From an uncultured Oscillospiraceae bacterium (GTDB lineage Bacteria; Bacillota; Clostridia; Oscillospirales; Oscillospiraceae), in the NCBI GenBank assembly GCA_934593275.1, contig CAKTQE010000014.1, positions 1 to 46,168 on the forward strand: a DNA stretch of 46,168 nucleotides, read 5' to 3'. Under the pieces are notes generated by a model. The model ran no database searches and had not been told where the DNA came from. It saw only the letters and a program-made list of their open reading frames with translations. This document shows, one piece after another, positions 33,547 through 41,655 of the stretch (its first letter is position 1; every line of letters starts with the position of its first letter). The position numbers were made by a program, and so were the translations under genes.

Positions 33547-34723
33547 AGCTGCCTCCCAATCGTTTAAATTCCCCAAAGAAGCTGGGGTAGGATTTCTCGG
33601 TACACTCTGCCCCCAGGATGGTAACGCACTTACTGCATACCGTAGAGGCGATGGCTGCGGACATGGCAATGCGGTGGTCATTGCGGCTGTCTACCGTCCC
33701 ACCGGTAAGGCCGGTGCCATAGACCCGCAGGGTATCACCCACCGCCTCCGCTTTACCCCCCAGGTCATTTAGCATTTGAATCACCGATTCAACCCGGTCC
33801 GATTCTTTCAGCCGCAACCGATGAATGTTTGTAAACACAGCACCATGAGCAGCTGCCGCCACAACGGATAAAATAGGTACAAGGTCCGGAATGTCGGCGG
33901 CGCAAATGGCACGTTGTTCTTTTACAAGCTCCGGCAGCAGTGTAAAGCAAACCCGGTCTCCTTGGGCGGAATCCAAATTCAGGTTTTCCACCTGAATGGC
34001 ACTTCCAAGAGCCTTGGCCGCCAGAAAGAAGGCTGCATTGCTCCAGTCACCCTCTACAGACTGTTTTCCCGGGGAATGGAAGCACTCGCCGGAAACAGCC
34101 AGCCCCTCTGTAGTTTTGCCGAATAGAGCCATGACCCGCTGTGTCATGGTCACATAGGGAGCGGATTCCAACTGCCCCAGTACCGTCAGGCGGCTTTCTC
34201 CCGGCACCAGTGCCAGTGCCAGCAAAAGCCCCGTAATAAACTGGCTGGAAACACCGCCATCAATTTCGTAAATACCCGCTTGCAGTCTTCCTTGACAGCG
34301 CACCGTGTTTTCTGCTGGGCGGGATAGGTGACAACCCATTCGTTCCATTTCCTCCCATAAAGGACTGAGAGGCCGTTGAGGGAGGCGACCGGTCAAAAGG
34401 AAAGTGGTGTCACATCCCAAGGCACCGGCCACCGGCAGGAGAAAACGGAGGGTAGAGCCGCTGTCCTGACAGGGGAGGATAGCACTTTTGGGAACGTCCT
34501 GTATAGGCGTTACCGCAAAGCCCTGTGGGCTGCGGCTAATTTGCGCACCCAGAGCAATCAGACATTGGGCTGTTGCGTCAATGTCCCGGTTGGTTTCCGG
34601 GCAGTCTAAAAACGTGGGTGCATCCGCAAAAGCGGCGCAAATCAGCATTCTGTGGGCCTGGGATTTGGAGGGAATGGCGCGCACGTTTCCTTGAAGCGTT
34701 CTAGGCCTGATGGTCAAATCCAT
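33527..34723 (-). CDS. aroA: 3-phosphoshikimate 1-carboxyvinyltransferase (EPSP synthase)
   Basis: A protein of about 398 residues that joins shikimate-3-phosphate and phosphoenolpyruvate. It shows IPSKSQAHRMLICAAFA (phosphoshikimate Lys/Ser), CQDSGSTLRFLLPVAGALG (the PEP-site loop), GGVSSQFITGLLL and RLRLKESDRVES. Near the C-terminus is NDHRIAMSAAIA. In the loop at the glyphosate site the residue after SGST is Leu-Arg-Phe, typical of this enzyme type; I make no sensitivity claim. Start ATG 34723 has GCGGGG 8 bases upstream; GTG 34729, overlapping the aroB stop, is the alternative. Confidence 0.96.
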   Translation of the reverse strand: MDLTIRPRTLQGNVRAIPSKSQAHRMLICAAFADAPTFLDCPETNRDIDATAQCLIALGAQISRSPQGFAVTPIQDVPKSAILPCQDSGSTLRFLLPVAGALGCDTTFLLTGRLPQRPLSPLWEEMERMGCHLSRPAENTVRCQGRLQAGIYEIDGGVSSQFITGLLLALALVPGESRLTVLGQLESAPYVTMTQRVMALFGKTTEGLAVSGECFHSPGKQSVEGDWSNAAFFLAAKALGSAIQVENLNLDSAQGDRVCFTLLPELVKEQRAICAADIPDLVPILSVVAAAAHGAVFTNIHRLRLKESDRVESVIQMLNDLGGKAEAVGDTLRVYGTGLTGGTVDSRNDHRIAMSAAIASTVCSKCVTILGAECTEKSYPSFFGEFKRLGGSYEQHLR

Positions 34724-34725
34724 AG

Positions 34726-35778
34726 TCACATCCCCGCCTCGATCCAGCCAAGAACCTCTTCCACGGGTACAGGCGTGATGACACAGCTGCCAATGGACTC
34801 AGGAACAATGAGACTCACGTTTGCACCGGCCCGCTTTTTATCCGATAGAGCCGTTTGGGCAATACGTTCCGGAGAAATGTCCGTGGCGGTGGGTAAACCG
34901 TAAAGCACCAGGGCCTTGAGAATGTCTAGACAGTCTTCTTCCCCCAGAATGCCCTTGTGTTCCGCGGCTCTGGAAATCATGGCAAGGCCAATGGCTACAG
35001 CTTTTCCGTGGGACAGGGTGTAATTGCTCTGGGCTTCCACACCGTGGCCAAAGGTATGCCCCAAGTTCAAAAGCTTCCGTGCGCCGTTGTCGTATTCGTC
35101 CATGGCGACTACATCCCGCTTTAGGGTGACACATCGCTCAATAACCGTCTCCCGGTCAAAGTCAGGGCCGGTTTTGGCCAGATACTCAAAAAATGCCCGG
35201 TCAAAAATAATCCCGTATTTTATAACCTCCGCACAGCCATCCCGGAAAATGTCTTGGGGAAGGCTATCCAGCGTGTCCGTATCGCACAGCACCAGGCTGG
35301 GCTGCCAAAACGCCCCGACCATATTTTTACCGCCAGGAACGTCAATGGCTGTTTTCCCCCCTACGGAGGAATCCACCGCCGCCAAAAGGGTGGTAGGCAC
35401 CTGAATAAAGCGAATGCCACGCTGGAAGGTCGCTGCCGCGAACCCGGTCAGATCTCCTACCACGCCACCGCCTAAGGCCACCAGCGCATCTGTCCGGGTC
35501 AGGTGGTTTTCTACCAGAAAGGTTTGCAATTTCCAATAGGTTTCGCTGCTTTTACTGGACTCTCCCGCTGGAAATACAAAACGCAAAACCCGGATCCCTG
35601 CCGAGCGCAGACTTTCCTCCGCCTGATTTCCGTAAAGGGGGTCTACGGTGCTGTCACTGACAAGACATACCGTTTGGATGTTGCCCAGAGAGCGAACACA
35701 GCTGCCCAATTGGCCCAGCAGTCCCGGCCCAATCAGAATATCATATTGGCGGGAGGCCGCTACTGTTACCGTTTTCAT
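34726..35778 (-). CDS. aroB: 3-dehydroquinate synthase
   Basis: A 350-residue NAD- and metal-dependent enzyme for step 2 of the pathway. Motifs include VFPAGESSKS, ALGGGVVGDLTGFAAATFQRG, PTTLLAAVDSSVGGKTAID, GCAEVIKYGII with the metal Glu, and LNLGHTFGHGVEA with the metal histidines. It overlaps tyrA by 4 bases. Confidence 0.97.
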   Translation of the reverse strand: MKTVTVAASRQYDILIGPGLLGQLGSCVRSLGNIQTVCLVSDSTVDPLYGNQAEESLRSAGIRVLRFVFPAGESSKSSETYWKLQTFLVENHLTRTDALVALGGGVVGDLTGFAAATFQRGIRFIQVPTTLLAAVDSSVGGKTAIDVPGGKNMVGAFWQPSLVLCDTDTLDSLPQDIFRDGCAEVIKYGIIFDRAFFEYLAKTGPDFDRETVIERCVTLKRDVVAMDEYDNGARKLLNLGHTFGHGVEAQSNYTLSHGKAVAIGLAMISRAAEHKGILGEEDCLDILKALVLYGLPTATDISPERIAQTALSDKKRAGANVSLIVPESIGSCVITPVPVEEVLGWIEAGM

Positions 35779-36605
35779 CCGTCCACTTCCTCCTTTGCTT
35801 TTTTCCCTGCTTCCAGCAATGCAGTCAGGGTATCCGAATCCCGGTTTGCCAGGGCATCCCGATAAGCCTGTAGGGCATTCATGTAGGTGTCCAATTCAAA
35901 AAGAAGATTCTCCCGGTTCTCCAAGAACAGCTCACTCCACATGGGGGCGTTGAGCCAGGCCACCCTGGTCAAATCTTTATAGCTTCCCGCCGAGAAGCCC
36001 TTGTGCTTTTGGGCAGTAGGGGACTTGATAAAGGCATTGCTCAGTACATGGGGCATCTGAGAGGTAAAGGCAATCATTTTGTCATGCTCCTGGGCACTGG
36101 TCACGGAGAACATGCCAAACCCACAAGGCTCCAGGGCATCTTTCACCCGTTGCAGCAGACCAATGTCGTCATACCGGGGAGGAACCAGCACCATGGGTGC
36201 CCCCTGAAACAGGTCGCCCCGGCTGTACTTAAAGCCGGAAAACTGGGAGCCTGCCATGGGATGGCCCCCTACAAAGGTAAATCCGTATTCCCTGGCCACT
36301 GGGAAGCACCGGGCACAGACTTCTTTTTTAATGCCGCAGCAATCCAGCACCAAGGTTTCTTTCCGAAGGTACCGGCCATTTTCTTCCAGCCAACAGGCGC
36401 AGTCCCCGGGATACACGGCAAGGAAAATCAGGTCACACTTGCAAGCGGTGGTTTTATCCAACTTTCCCTGAACCGCACCGGAGAGAATGGCAAAGGATAA
36501 GGTCTTTTCATCGCTGTCCTTTGCATAGACCGTATGACCGGCCAGGGCATAGGCTCTGGCCAGAGAGCCTCCAATCAGGCCCAGACCCAGAACACCTACG
36601 GTCAT
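35775..36605 (-). CDS. tyrA: Prephenate dehydrogenase
   Basis: A 276-residue enzyme of the tyrosine branch. The nucleotide loop is VGVLGLGLIGGSLARAYA. The active-site region GGHPMAGSQFSGF and the later FTSQMPHVLSNAF are characteristic. It has no fused chorismate mutase (that is in pheA) and is short enough to lack a C-terminal ACT domain, so feedback by tyrosine through ACT is unlikely. The ATG overlaps the aroF stop (ATGA). Confidence 0.95.
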   Translation of the reverse strand: MTVGVLGLGLIGGSLARAYALAGHTVYAKDSDEKTLSFAILSGAVQGKLDKTTACKCDLIFLAVYPGDCACWLEENGRYLRKETLVLDCCGIKKEVCARCFPVAREYGFTFVGGHPMAGSQFSGFKYSRGDLFQGAPMVLVPPRYDDIGLLQRVKDALEPCGFGMFSVTSAQEHDKMIAFTSQMPHVLSNAFIKSPTAQKHKGFSAGSYKDLTRVAWLNAPMWSELFLENRENLLFELDTYMNALQAYRDALANRDSDTLTALLEAGKKAKEEVDG

Positions 36606-37603
36606 GCCAGCACCTCCCGGAGGCTCTGAACCTGGCGGCTGACCTCCCTGAATTGAGCAGGAGTCAAAGACTGTGCTCCATCACACAGGGCTTTTTCCGG
36701 TGCGTTGTGCACCTCGATCATCAGCCCGTCGGCACCGGCGGCTACAGCGGCGCAGGACATGCTGGATACCAGCCGGGCTTTGCCTGTGGCGTGGCTGGGG
36801 TCCGCAATCACGGGAAGATGACTCAGTTCGTGGAGCACAGGAATGGCGGAAATATCCATGGTATTGCGGGTGTAGGTTTCAAAGGTTCGGATACCCCGCT
36901 CACAGAGAATGACGTTATCATTTCCCTCGCTCATAATGTATTCCGCACTCATCAGCAATTCCTGCAAGGTGTTGGCCAAGCCTCGCTTCAAAAGGATGGG
37001 CTTCTTCGTCTTGCCCAATTCTTTCAGAAGGTCAAAATTCTGCATATTCCGGGCGCCGACCTGGATCAGGTCTACATTTTGAAACAGATCCAGGGTGTTA
37101 ATATTCATGATTTCCGTTACAATGGGCAGCCCCGTTTCCTGCTTGGCAATTTCCAGAAGCCGCAGACCTTCTGCGCCCAGGCCCTGAAAGGCGTAGGGGG
37201 AAGTTCTGGGCTTAAAGGCCCCACCCCGGAGCATAGTTGCACCGCTTTCCTTTACCGCTTTGGCGATGCCCACCAGCTGTTCCTCGGATTCCACCGAGCA
37301 AGGCCCGGCAATGATGCTGAAATAGCCGCCGCCAATGCGGGTATTGCCAACCTCCACAATGGTGTCCTTCGGGTGAAATTTCCGATTTGCCTGCTTGAAG
37401 GGTTCCGAGACCCGCTTGACGGACTCGACCATTTCCAGGGATGCCAGAAGCTCGATGTCCACCCGGCTGGTGTCACCCACCAGGCCAAGAATGGTCACTT
37501 GCTTTCCTTCGGATACATGCACATCCAAATCCTGATTTTTCAGCCAGGAAATCAGCCGTTCTTTCTGCTCCTGAGTGGTATTGTTTTTTAGAATCGCAAT
37601 CAT
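36602..37603 (-). CDS. aroF: 3-deoxy-7-phosphoheptulonate synthase, type I beta with N-terminal regulatory domain
   Basis: A 333-residue DAHP synthase, the entry enzyme of the pathway. Residues about 1-70 form the small ferredoxin-like domain known to bind tyrosine or phenylalanine in the Thermotoga-type enzymes. The barrel has IAGPCSVES, LRGGAFKPRTSPYAFQG, ILLKRGLANT, and PVIADPSHATGK. The start is ATG 37603 because AAGGAG (37618-37613) is 9 bases away; an ATG at 37612 directly abuts that site. First structural gene of the operon, just after the attenuator. Confidence 0.96.
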   Translation of the reverse strand: MIAILKNNTTQEQKERLISWLKNQDLDVHVSEGKQVTILGLVGDTSRVDIELLASLEMVESVKRVSEPFKQANRKFHPKDTIVEVGNTRIGGGYFSIIAGPCSVESEEQLVGIAKAVKESGATMLRGGAFKPRTSPYAFQGLGAEGLRLLEIAKQETGLPIVTEIMNINTLDLFQNVDLIQVGARNMQNFDLLKELGKTKKPILLKRGLANTLQELLMSAEYIMSEGNDNVILCERGIRTFETYTRNTMDISAIPVLHELSHLPVIADPSHATGKARLVSSMSCAAVAAGADGLMIEVHNAPEKALCDGAQSLTPAQFREVSRQVQSLREVLA

Positions 37604-37620
37604 TTTCTCCATCTCCTTGT

Positions 37621-37655
37621 AAAAAATAAACGCCGCACGGAAATTCGTGCGGCGT
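37621..37655 (-). terminator. Attenuator terminator of the aromatic operon
   Basis: Read on the minus strand: a 10-bp stem ACGCCGCACG/CGTGCGGCGT (37655-37646 with 37639-37630), loop of 6, then TTTATTTTTT ending at 37621. It ends immediately before the aroF ribosome binding site, so it can only act as a regulated terminator. Confidence 0.9.
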
Positions 37656-37699
37656 AACGCTTCCTATTTCGATCCCAAAAGAATCGCAGCACAAATTTC
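37640..37699 (-). promoter_or_regulatory. Antiterminator pairing in the aro leader
   Basis: The leader segment 37699-37685 (reading GAAATTTGTGCTGCG) can pair with 37654-37640, which contains the 5' arm and loop of the terminator. Fourteen of fifteen positions pair, counting one G-U. The two helices exclude each other. Confidence 0.8.
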
Positions 37700-37701
37700 T
37701 A

Positions 37702-37764
37702 TTACTTTTTTCGGGTAAAAAAGTAATAGTAGTAATAGAAGTTGGCTGCGAACAGGTTCTGCAT
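37702..37764 (-). CDS. Aromatic-rich leader peptide of the aro operon
   Basis: A 20-codon open frame, MQNLFAANFYYYYYFFTRKK, with its own ribosome binding site (TTGGAGG, 9 bases upstream). Phe9, Tyr10-14 and Phe15-16 form an unbroken run of eight aromatic codons at 37740-37717. The codons overlap a hairpin (perfect 13-bp stem, 37729-37717 with 37711-37699), and the stop codon lies beside the antiterminator arm. This is the design of ribosome-mediated attenuators: slow decoding at scarce Tyr/Phe-tRNA would favour the antiterminator. The peptide itself probably has no function. Confidence 0.88.
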   Translation of the reverse strand: MQNLFAANFYYYYYFFTRKK

Positions 37765-37794
37765 TTGGGTTGTCCTCCAAAATGGGATACTTAG

Positions 37795-37823
37795 AGTATA
37801 CCACCGGAATGCGCAAATTGCAA
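37795..37823 (-). promoter_or_regulatory. Promoter of the aromatic operon
   Basis: On the minus strand TTGCAA (37823-37818), 17-base spacer, TATACT (37800-37795), 31 bases before the leader peptide start. Confidence 0.82.
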
Positions 37824-37948
37824 GAGGTATCCCCAAAAATGTTTTTAGGAAATGAATTTTTGTTTTTGCAGAAAAGACAGTGGACATTTCCGATAGTATG
37901 TTTTATAATTAGAGAAGTTTCCTTAGGAATGGTGCAAGGAGGTTTCCC

Positions 37949-40096
37949 ATGGAGTATCTTTCTCAGTTGAATCCCGCCCAGCGGCAGGCCGCTACGACAA
38001 CGGAGGGGTATATCCGTGTGGTGGCCGGTGCCGGTTCCGGCAAGACCAAAACGCTGACCGCCCGGTATTTGTACCTGGTAGATGTTCTGGGCATATCCAC
38101 CGCCAATATTCTTTGTGTTACCTTTACCAACAAGGCTGCGGCGGAAATGAAAAAGCGAATTCGCAAACAGCTTCCGGATCAGGACCTGGCCCGGATCACC
38201 ACCTTTCACGGCTTTTGTGTCAGTCTATTGAAAGAAGACAGCCATGTGGTAGGGTATCCGAAAGCCTTTCTCATTATGGATGAGGAAGACAAAAAGGCCA
38301 TGCTGGCAACGGTTTTTGAAGACCTGGGCATTACCGGCCGAAACATTACCATTCAGGAAGCCATTGACCATATTGGCTGGCGGAAAGGCGGCAGAGGGTA
38401 CGTCAAAACCCTGGTTGACCCTGATCTTGACCACCTTTTGGAGCTGACCCAAAATGCCTCCACCTTAAAGGATAAAATTCTCTATCGCTATTTTTATGAG
38501 CAGCGCAAGTGCTTTGCCCTGGATTTTGATGATCTGGTTTATTTTGCGCTGCATATTCTAAACAGCAGCAGGGAAGTGCTGGAAAAGTGGCAGAAGCGGC
38601 TGGAATACATCATGGTAGACGAATTCCAGGACATTGACAAGGACCAGTACGCCCTGGCAGAACTTCTTTCCGGCTATCACAAAAACCTCTTTGTTGTTGG
38701 GGACCCGGATCAAACCATCTATACCTGGCGGGGTGCGAACGTGAATTTCATCCTGGAATTCCCCAGCCGCCATCCCGGAGCCACCACCATTTACCTCAAC
38801 GAAAACTACCGCTCTACTCCTCAGATTTTGGCGGCTTCCAATGCCTTGATCGGGAAAAATCGGGACCGACTGGAAAAGCAGCTTACCGCAGTGCGGAAAG
38901 ATGACCGCAAGCCCCTGTATTTTCACGCCAAGACCAGTGCTCTGGAAGCGGATTGGGTCACGGCCAATATGCGGGCACTCCACGAAGGTGAGGAAGCCCT
39001 GTCCTATTCGGATATGGCCGTGCTTTACCGTGCCCATTACGTGTCCCGGGCTTTGGAAGAATCCCTTTTTAAGAATAAAATCCCTTATGTCCTATACTCC
39101 GGCGTGGAGTTTTACAAACGCAAAGAAATCAAAGACGTGATCAGCTATCTGCGCATGGTGTATCACCCGGATGACATCAGCTTTCTGCGAACCGTCAATG
39201 AACCCCGCAGAGGCGTGGGCCGCACACGCATTGCAACCCTGAAAGCCTATGCCGCCCAGCATGGGGGTACGCTTTACGATGCGCTGCTCGCCAATCTCCA
39301 TACGGATTCCTTCCGCAGAAGCCGTGCCGGAGAATACGCCCGACTGATTGAAAAGTATCGGGCTATTTTTGAGACCATGGATCTGACCGATCTGCTGGCC
39401 GGGGTGCTTCAGGACAGCGGCTATGAAAACGCCCTGCGCACAGCAGGGGAGGAGGAACGTCTGGACAACCTGGCAGAATTAAAGCAGGCCATCTTTGAGT
39501 TCACACGAAAAGCGGGAGAAACAGTTACCTTGGGCAATTATTTAGACCATGCGGCACTGTTTACCAACATGGATACCGGTGAGCGGACTCAGGCGGTAAA
39601 GCTGATGACCATCCATTCCGCCAAGGGCCTGGAGTTTCCGGTGGTGTTTCTCTGCGGTTTGTCCGAAGGTATTTTCCCAGGAAAGCGGGCCAATACCCGG
39701 GAAAAATTAGAGGAAGAGCGGCGACTTTGCTATGTAGCCTTTACCCGCTCCCGGGACCGGCTGTTTTTATCTGATGCGGCAGGACAGGGCTATGACGGTT
39801 CTTTCAGGTATCCCAGCCGTTTTCTCTTTAATGCCGAGAAAGAAAATGTAGATTATGCCGTTCCTTTGGAGCCGGGATTGGAAGAAAAAACCATGGAGCA
39901 AATCCGCAACACCGAGGACCTAGGGCCGCAGCAGTCGGTACCCTCTGACCTGATTGGCCGCCGGGTCGCTCATCCGGTGTTTGGCACCGGAAATGTGATC
40001 GGCATTCCCCGGGATGGCCAGGGGCTGATCATCCAGTTTGATACCATTGTAACACCAAGAACCTTTTCGGATGCTTCTAAAATCAGTTTTCTATAA
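37949..40096 (+). CDS. pcrA: ATP-dependent DNA helicase, UvrD/PcrA family
   Basis: A 715-residue superfamily 1A helicase. The Q-motif LNPAQRQAA and Walker A VAGAGSGKTKTL are near the N-terminus, then VTFTNKAAAEMKKRI (motif Ia), YIMVDEFQDI (Walker B), VVGDPDQTIYTWRGA (III), NYRST (IV), LMTIHSAKGLEFPVVFLCG (V) and VAFTRSRDRLFLS (VI). The C-terminal PVFGTGNVIGI module is typical of PcrA-like proteins and contacts RNA polymerase in some. It unwinds DNA in repair. The ATG has CAAGGAGG upstream. A TATAAT (37914-37919) precedes it but has no good -35. It diverges from the aro operon. Confidence 0.95.
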   Translation: MEYLSQLNPAQRQAATTTEGYIRVVAGAGSGKTKTLTARYLYLVDVLGISTANILCVTFTNKAAAEMKKRIRKQLPDQDLARITTFHGFCVSLLKEDSHVVGYPKAFLIMDEEDKKAMLATVFEDLGITGRNITIQEAIDHIGWRKGGRGYVKTLVDPDLDHLLELTQNASTLKDKILYRYFYEQRKCFALDFDDLVYFALHILNSSREVLEKWQKRLEYIMVDEFQDIDKDQYALAELLSGYHKNLFVVGDPDQTIYTWRGANVNFILEFPSRHPGATTIYLNENYRSTPQILAASNALIGKNRDRLEKQLTAVRKDDRKPLYFHAKTSALEADWVTANMRALHEGEEALSYSDMAVLYRAHYVSRALEESLFKNKIPYVLYSGVEFYKRKEIKDVISYLRMVYHPDDISFLRTVNEPRRGVGRTRIATLKAYAAQHGGTLYDALLANLHTDSFRRSRAGEYARLIEKYRAIFETMDLTDLLAGVLQDSGYENALRTAGEEERLDNLAELKQAIFEFTRKAGETVTLGNYLDHAALFTNMDTGERTQAVKLMTIHSAKGLEFPVVFLCGLSEGIFPGKRANTREKLEEERRLCYVAFTRSRDRLFLSDAAGQGYDGSFRYPSRFLFNAEKENVDYAVPLEPGLEEKTMEQIRNTEDLGPQQSVPSDLIGRRVAHPVFGTGNVIGIPRDGQGLIIQFDTIVTPRTFSDASKISFL

Positions 40097-40102
40097 CAGG
40101 TC

Positions 40103-40131
40103 TTGTAATTTCCCCGAAACCATAGTATAAT
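40103..40131 (+). promoter_or_regulatory. Promoter of the glycosyltransferase at 40.2 kb
   Basis: TTGTAA (40103-40108), 17-base spacer, TATAAT (40126-40131), just after the helicase stop. Confidence 0.85.
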
Positions 40132-40205
40132 AAGCTACATTAGTATGTCTTATTATGCTGGTTTCGGGGTCATCTTCTCTCCGGCAAGTAAAGGAGCCGT
40201 TGCAC

Positions 40206-41339
40206 ATGGACGGACATGGAAAAGAAAAACTGAATATTGCCATGCTGGGGCAGAAACGCATTCCCTCCAGGGAGGGTGGCGTAGAGGTGGTGGTGGAGGA
40301 ACTTTCCACCAGAATGGTGGCCATGGGCCATCGTGTCACTTGTTATAATCGCGCTGGTCATCATATCAGCGGCAAAGAGTTTGACACGGAGACGTTGAAA
40401 ACCTATAAGGGAATCCGACTGAAAACCGTACCGACTGTTAATCGAAAAGGCTTTGCTGCCATGACTTCTTCGGTGTTCGGTGCGCTGTTCTGTGCCTTTT
40501 CCGCTTATGACGTTGTTCATTTCCACGCAGAAGGTCCCTGCGCCATGCTGTGGCTGCCCAAACTTTTTGGAAAACGCTGTGTTGCCACCATCCACGGCAT
40601 TGACTGGCAGCGAGCAAAGTGGGGCGGCCTGGCCAGACGCTATATTAAATTTGGCGAATGGGTGGCCGTCCATTGTGCCGATGAGATCATCGTTCTGTCT
40701 CAGAATGTACAGAATTACTTTCTGGAAACCTATGGCCGGAAGACCGTTTTTATTCCCAACGGCATCAGCCGCCCTGTGTACTGCGAGCCGCAGGAAATCA
40801 CTGCCCTTTACGGATTGAAAAAGGATGACTACATCCTTTTTTTAGGCCGTCTGGTGCCGGAAAAAGGACTTGCCAATCTGGTCCTGGCATTCCGGCAGGT
40901 AAAAACAGACAAAAAATTAGTTATTGCCGGAGGAAGCTCTGACTCCGGTGCATTTAAGCGGGAATTGATATCCTTGGCCAATGGGGACGACCGGATACTG
41001 TTTACAGATTTTGTCCAGGGACGGACGCTGGAAGAACTTTACAGCAACGCCTATTTTTACACCCTCCCATCAGATTTGGAGGGAATGCCTCTGAGCCTTT
41101 TGGAAGCAATGAGTTATGGTAATGCCTGCCTGGTTTCTGATATTCCGGAATGCACCGAAGTGGTCAAAGACCATGCCGTGACATTCCGAAAGGGAGACAG
41201 AGACGATTTGCGGGAAAAGCTGCAAATGCTATGTGACTCCCCAGAAACCGTTGCCCGATTCCGGGAGGATGCCTGCGAATACATTCTAGGAAAATACAAT
41301 TGGGACGATGTGGTTCAGCAAACACTGGCCCTGTATTAA
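40206..41339 (+). CDS. Family 4 glycosyltransferase
   Basis: A 377-residue GT-B enzyme. The N-terminal glycine loop is IPSREGGVEVVVEEL; VVHFHAEGP and TIHGIDWQRAKW follow, then the linker FLGRLVPEKGLANLVLA, and the donor motif LPSDLEGMPLSLLEAMSYG with the E-x7-E pair. Such enzymes add sugars to lipid-linked surface glycan precursors. ATG 40206 has AAAGGAG (40190-40196) 9 bases upstream; an upstream in-frame extension has no such site. A decayed gene start follows at once. Confidence 0.92.
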   Translation: MDGHGKEKLNIAMLGQKRIPSREGGVEVVVEELSTRMVAMGHRVTCYNRAGHHISGKEFDTETLKTYKGIRLKTVPTVNRKGFAAMTSSVFGALFCAFSAYDVVHFHAEGPCAMLWLPKLFGKRCVATIHGIDWQRAKWGGLARRYIKFGEWVAVHCADEIIVLSQNVQNYFLETYGRKTVFIPNGISRPVYCEPQEITALYGLKKDDYILFLGRLVPEKGLANLVLAFRQVKTDKKLVIAGGSSDSGAFKRELISLANGDDRILFTDFVQGRTLEELYSNAYFYTLPSDLEGMPLSLLEAMSYGNACLVSDIPECTEVVKDHAVTFRKGDRDDLREKLQMLCDSPETVARFREDACEYILGKYNWDDVVQQTLALY

Positions 41340-41348
41340 GGAGAATCT

Positions 41349-41429
41349 ATGAAAATTCTAATGATCAACAATCTCCTCTAACCGAACGCAGGCAGTGAGA
41401 TATACATAGTGAAAACGCCGGAAAAATAG
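41349..41429 (+). pseudogene. Remnant of a glycosyltransferase start
   Basis: Ten bases after the preceding stop, with GGAGAA upstream, a frame reads MKILMINNLL, stop, PNAGSEIYIVKTPEK, stop. Read through the stops this matches the usual family 4 glycosyltransferase N-terminus (MKILxxNNLYYPxGGSE-type), so a tyrosine-like codon has become TAA. Nothing recognisable follows. It appears to be a deleted third gene of the operon. Confidence 0.6.
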
Positions 41430-41536
41430 CGTATTTACGGTATTTTTCAAGAAGGGCTTAGAGCTGCAAGAGCAGTTTTAATCTCGCTACCTCGGTTCAG
41501 CAACAGCATATGAAATTATCATAAGGACTTTCAGTA

Positions 41537-41614
41537 TCACTACCTGCGTTTGTATGGAGCACTCTGGTTTATGAACAATACATTGGAAGTGCTTCATCTG
41601 AACAGAGGTAGTGA
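41537..41614. repeat. Nested inverted repeat before the epimerase gene
   Basis: TCACTACCT (41537-41545) is matched by its complement AGGTAGTGA (41606-41614), and inside it AGCACT is matched by AGTGCT. It lies in the 316-base gap 41340-41655, which otherwise holds only the glycosyltransferase remnant. It may be a leader structure or the scar of an insertion. Confidence 0.5.
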
Positions 41615-41655
41615 CACTTAAAATATAGGCTTCAGAAAATAAGGAGACAAATGCA

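Noticed and set aside
36521..37591. Plus-strand frame opposite aroF (356 codons)
   Set aside because: Antisense shadow of DAHP synthase with no domain or ribosome binding site.
37660..37823. T-box riboswitch upstream of aroF
   Set aside because: No T-box consensus or specifier hairpin is seen; the features fit a translated leader peptide instead.
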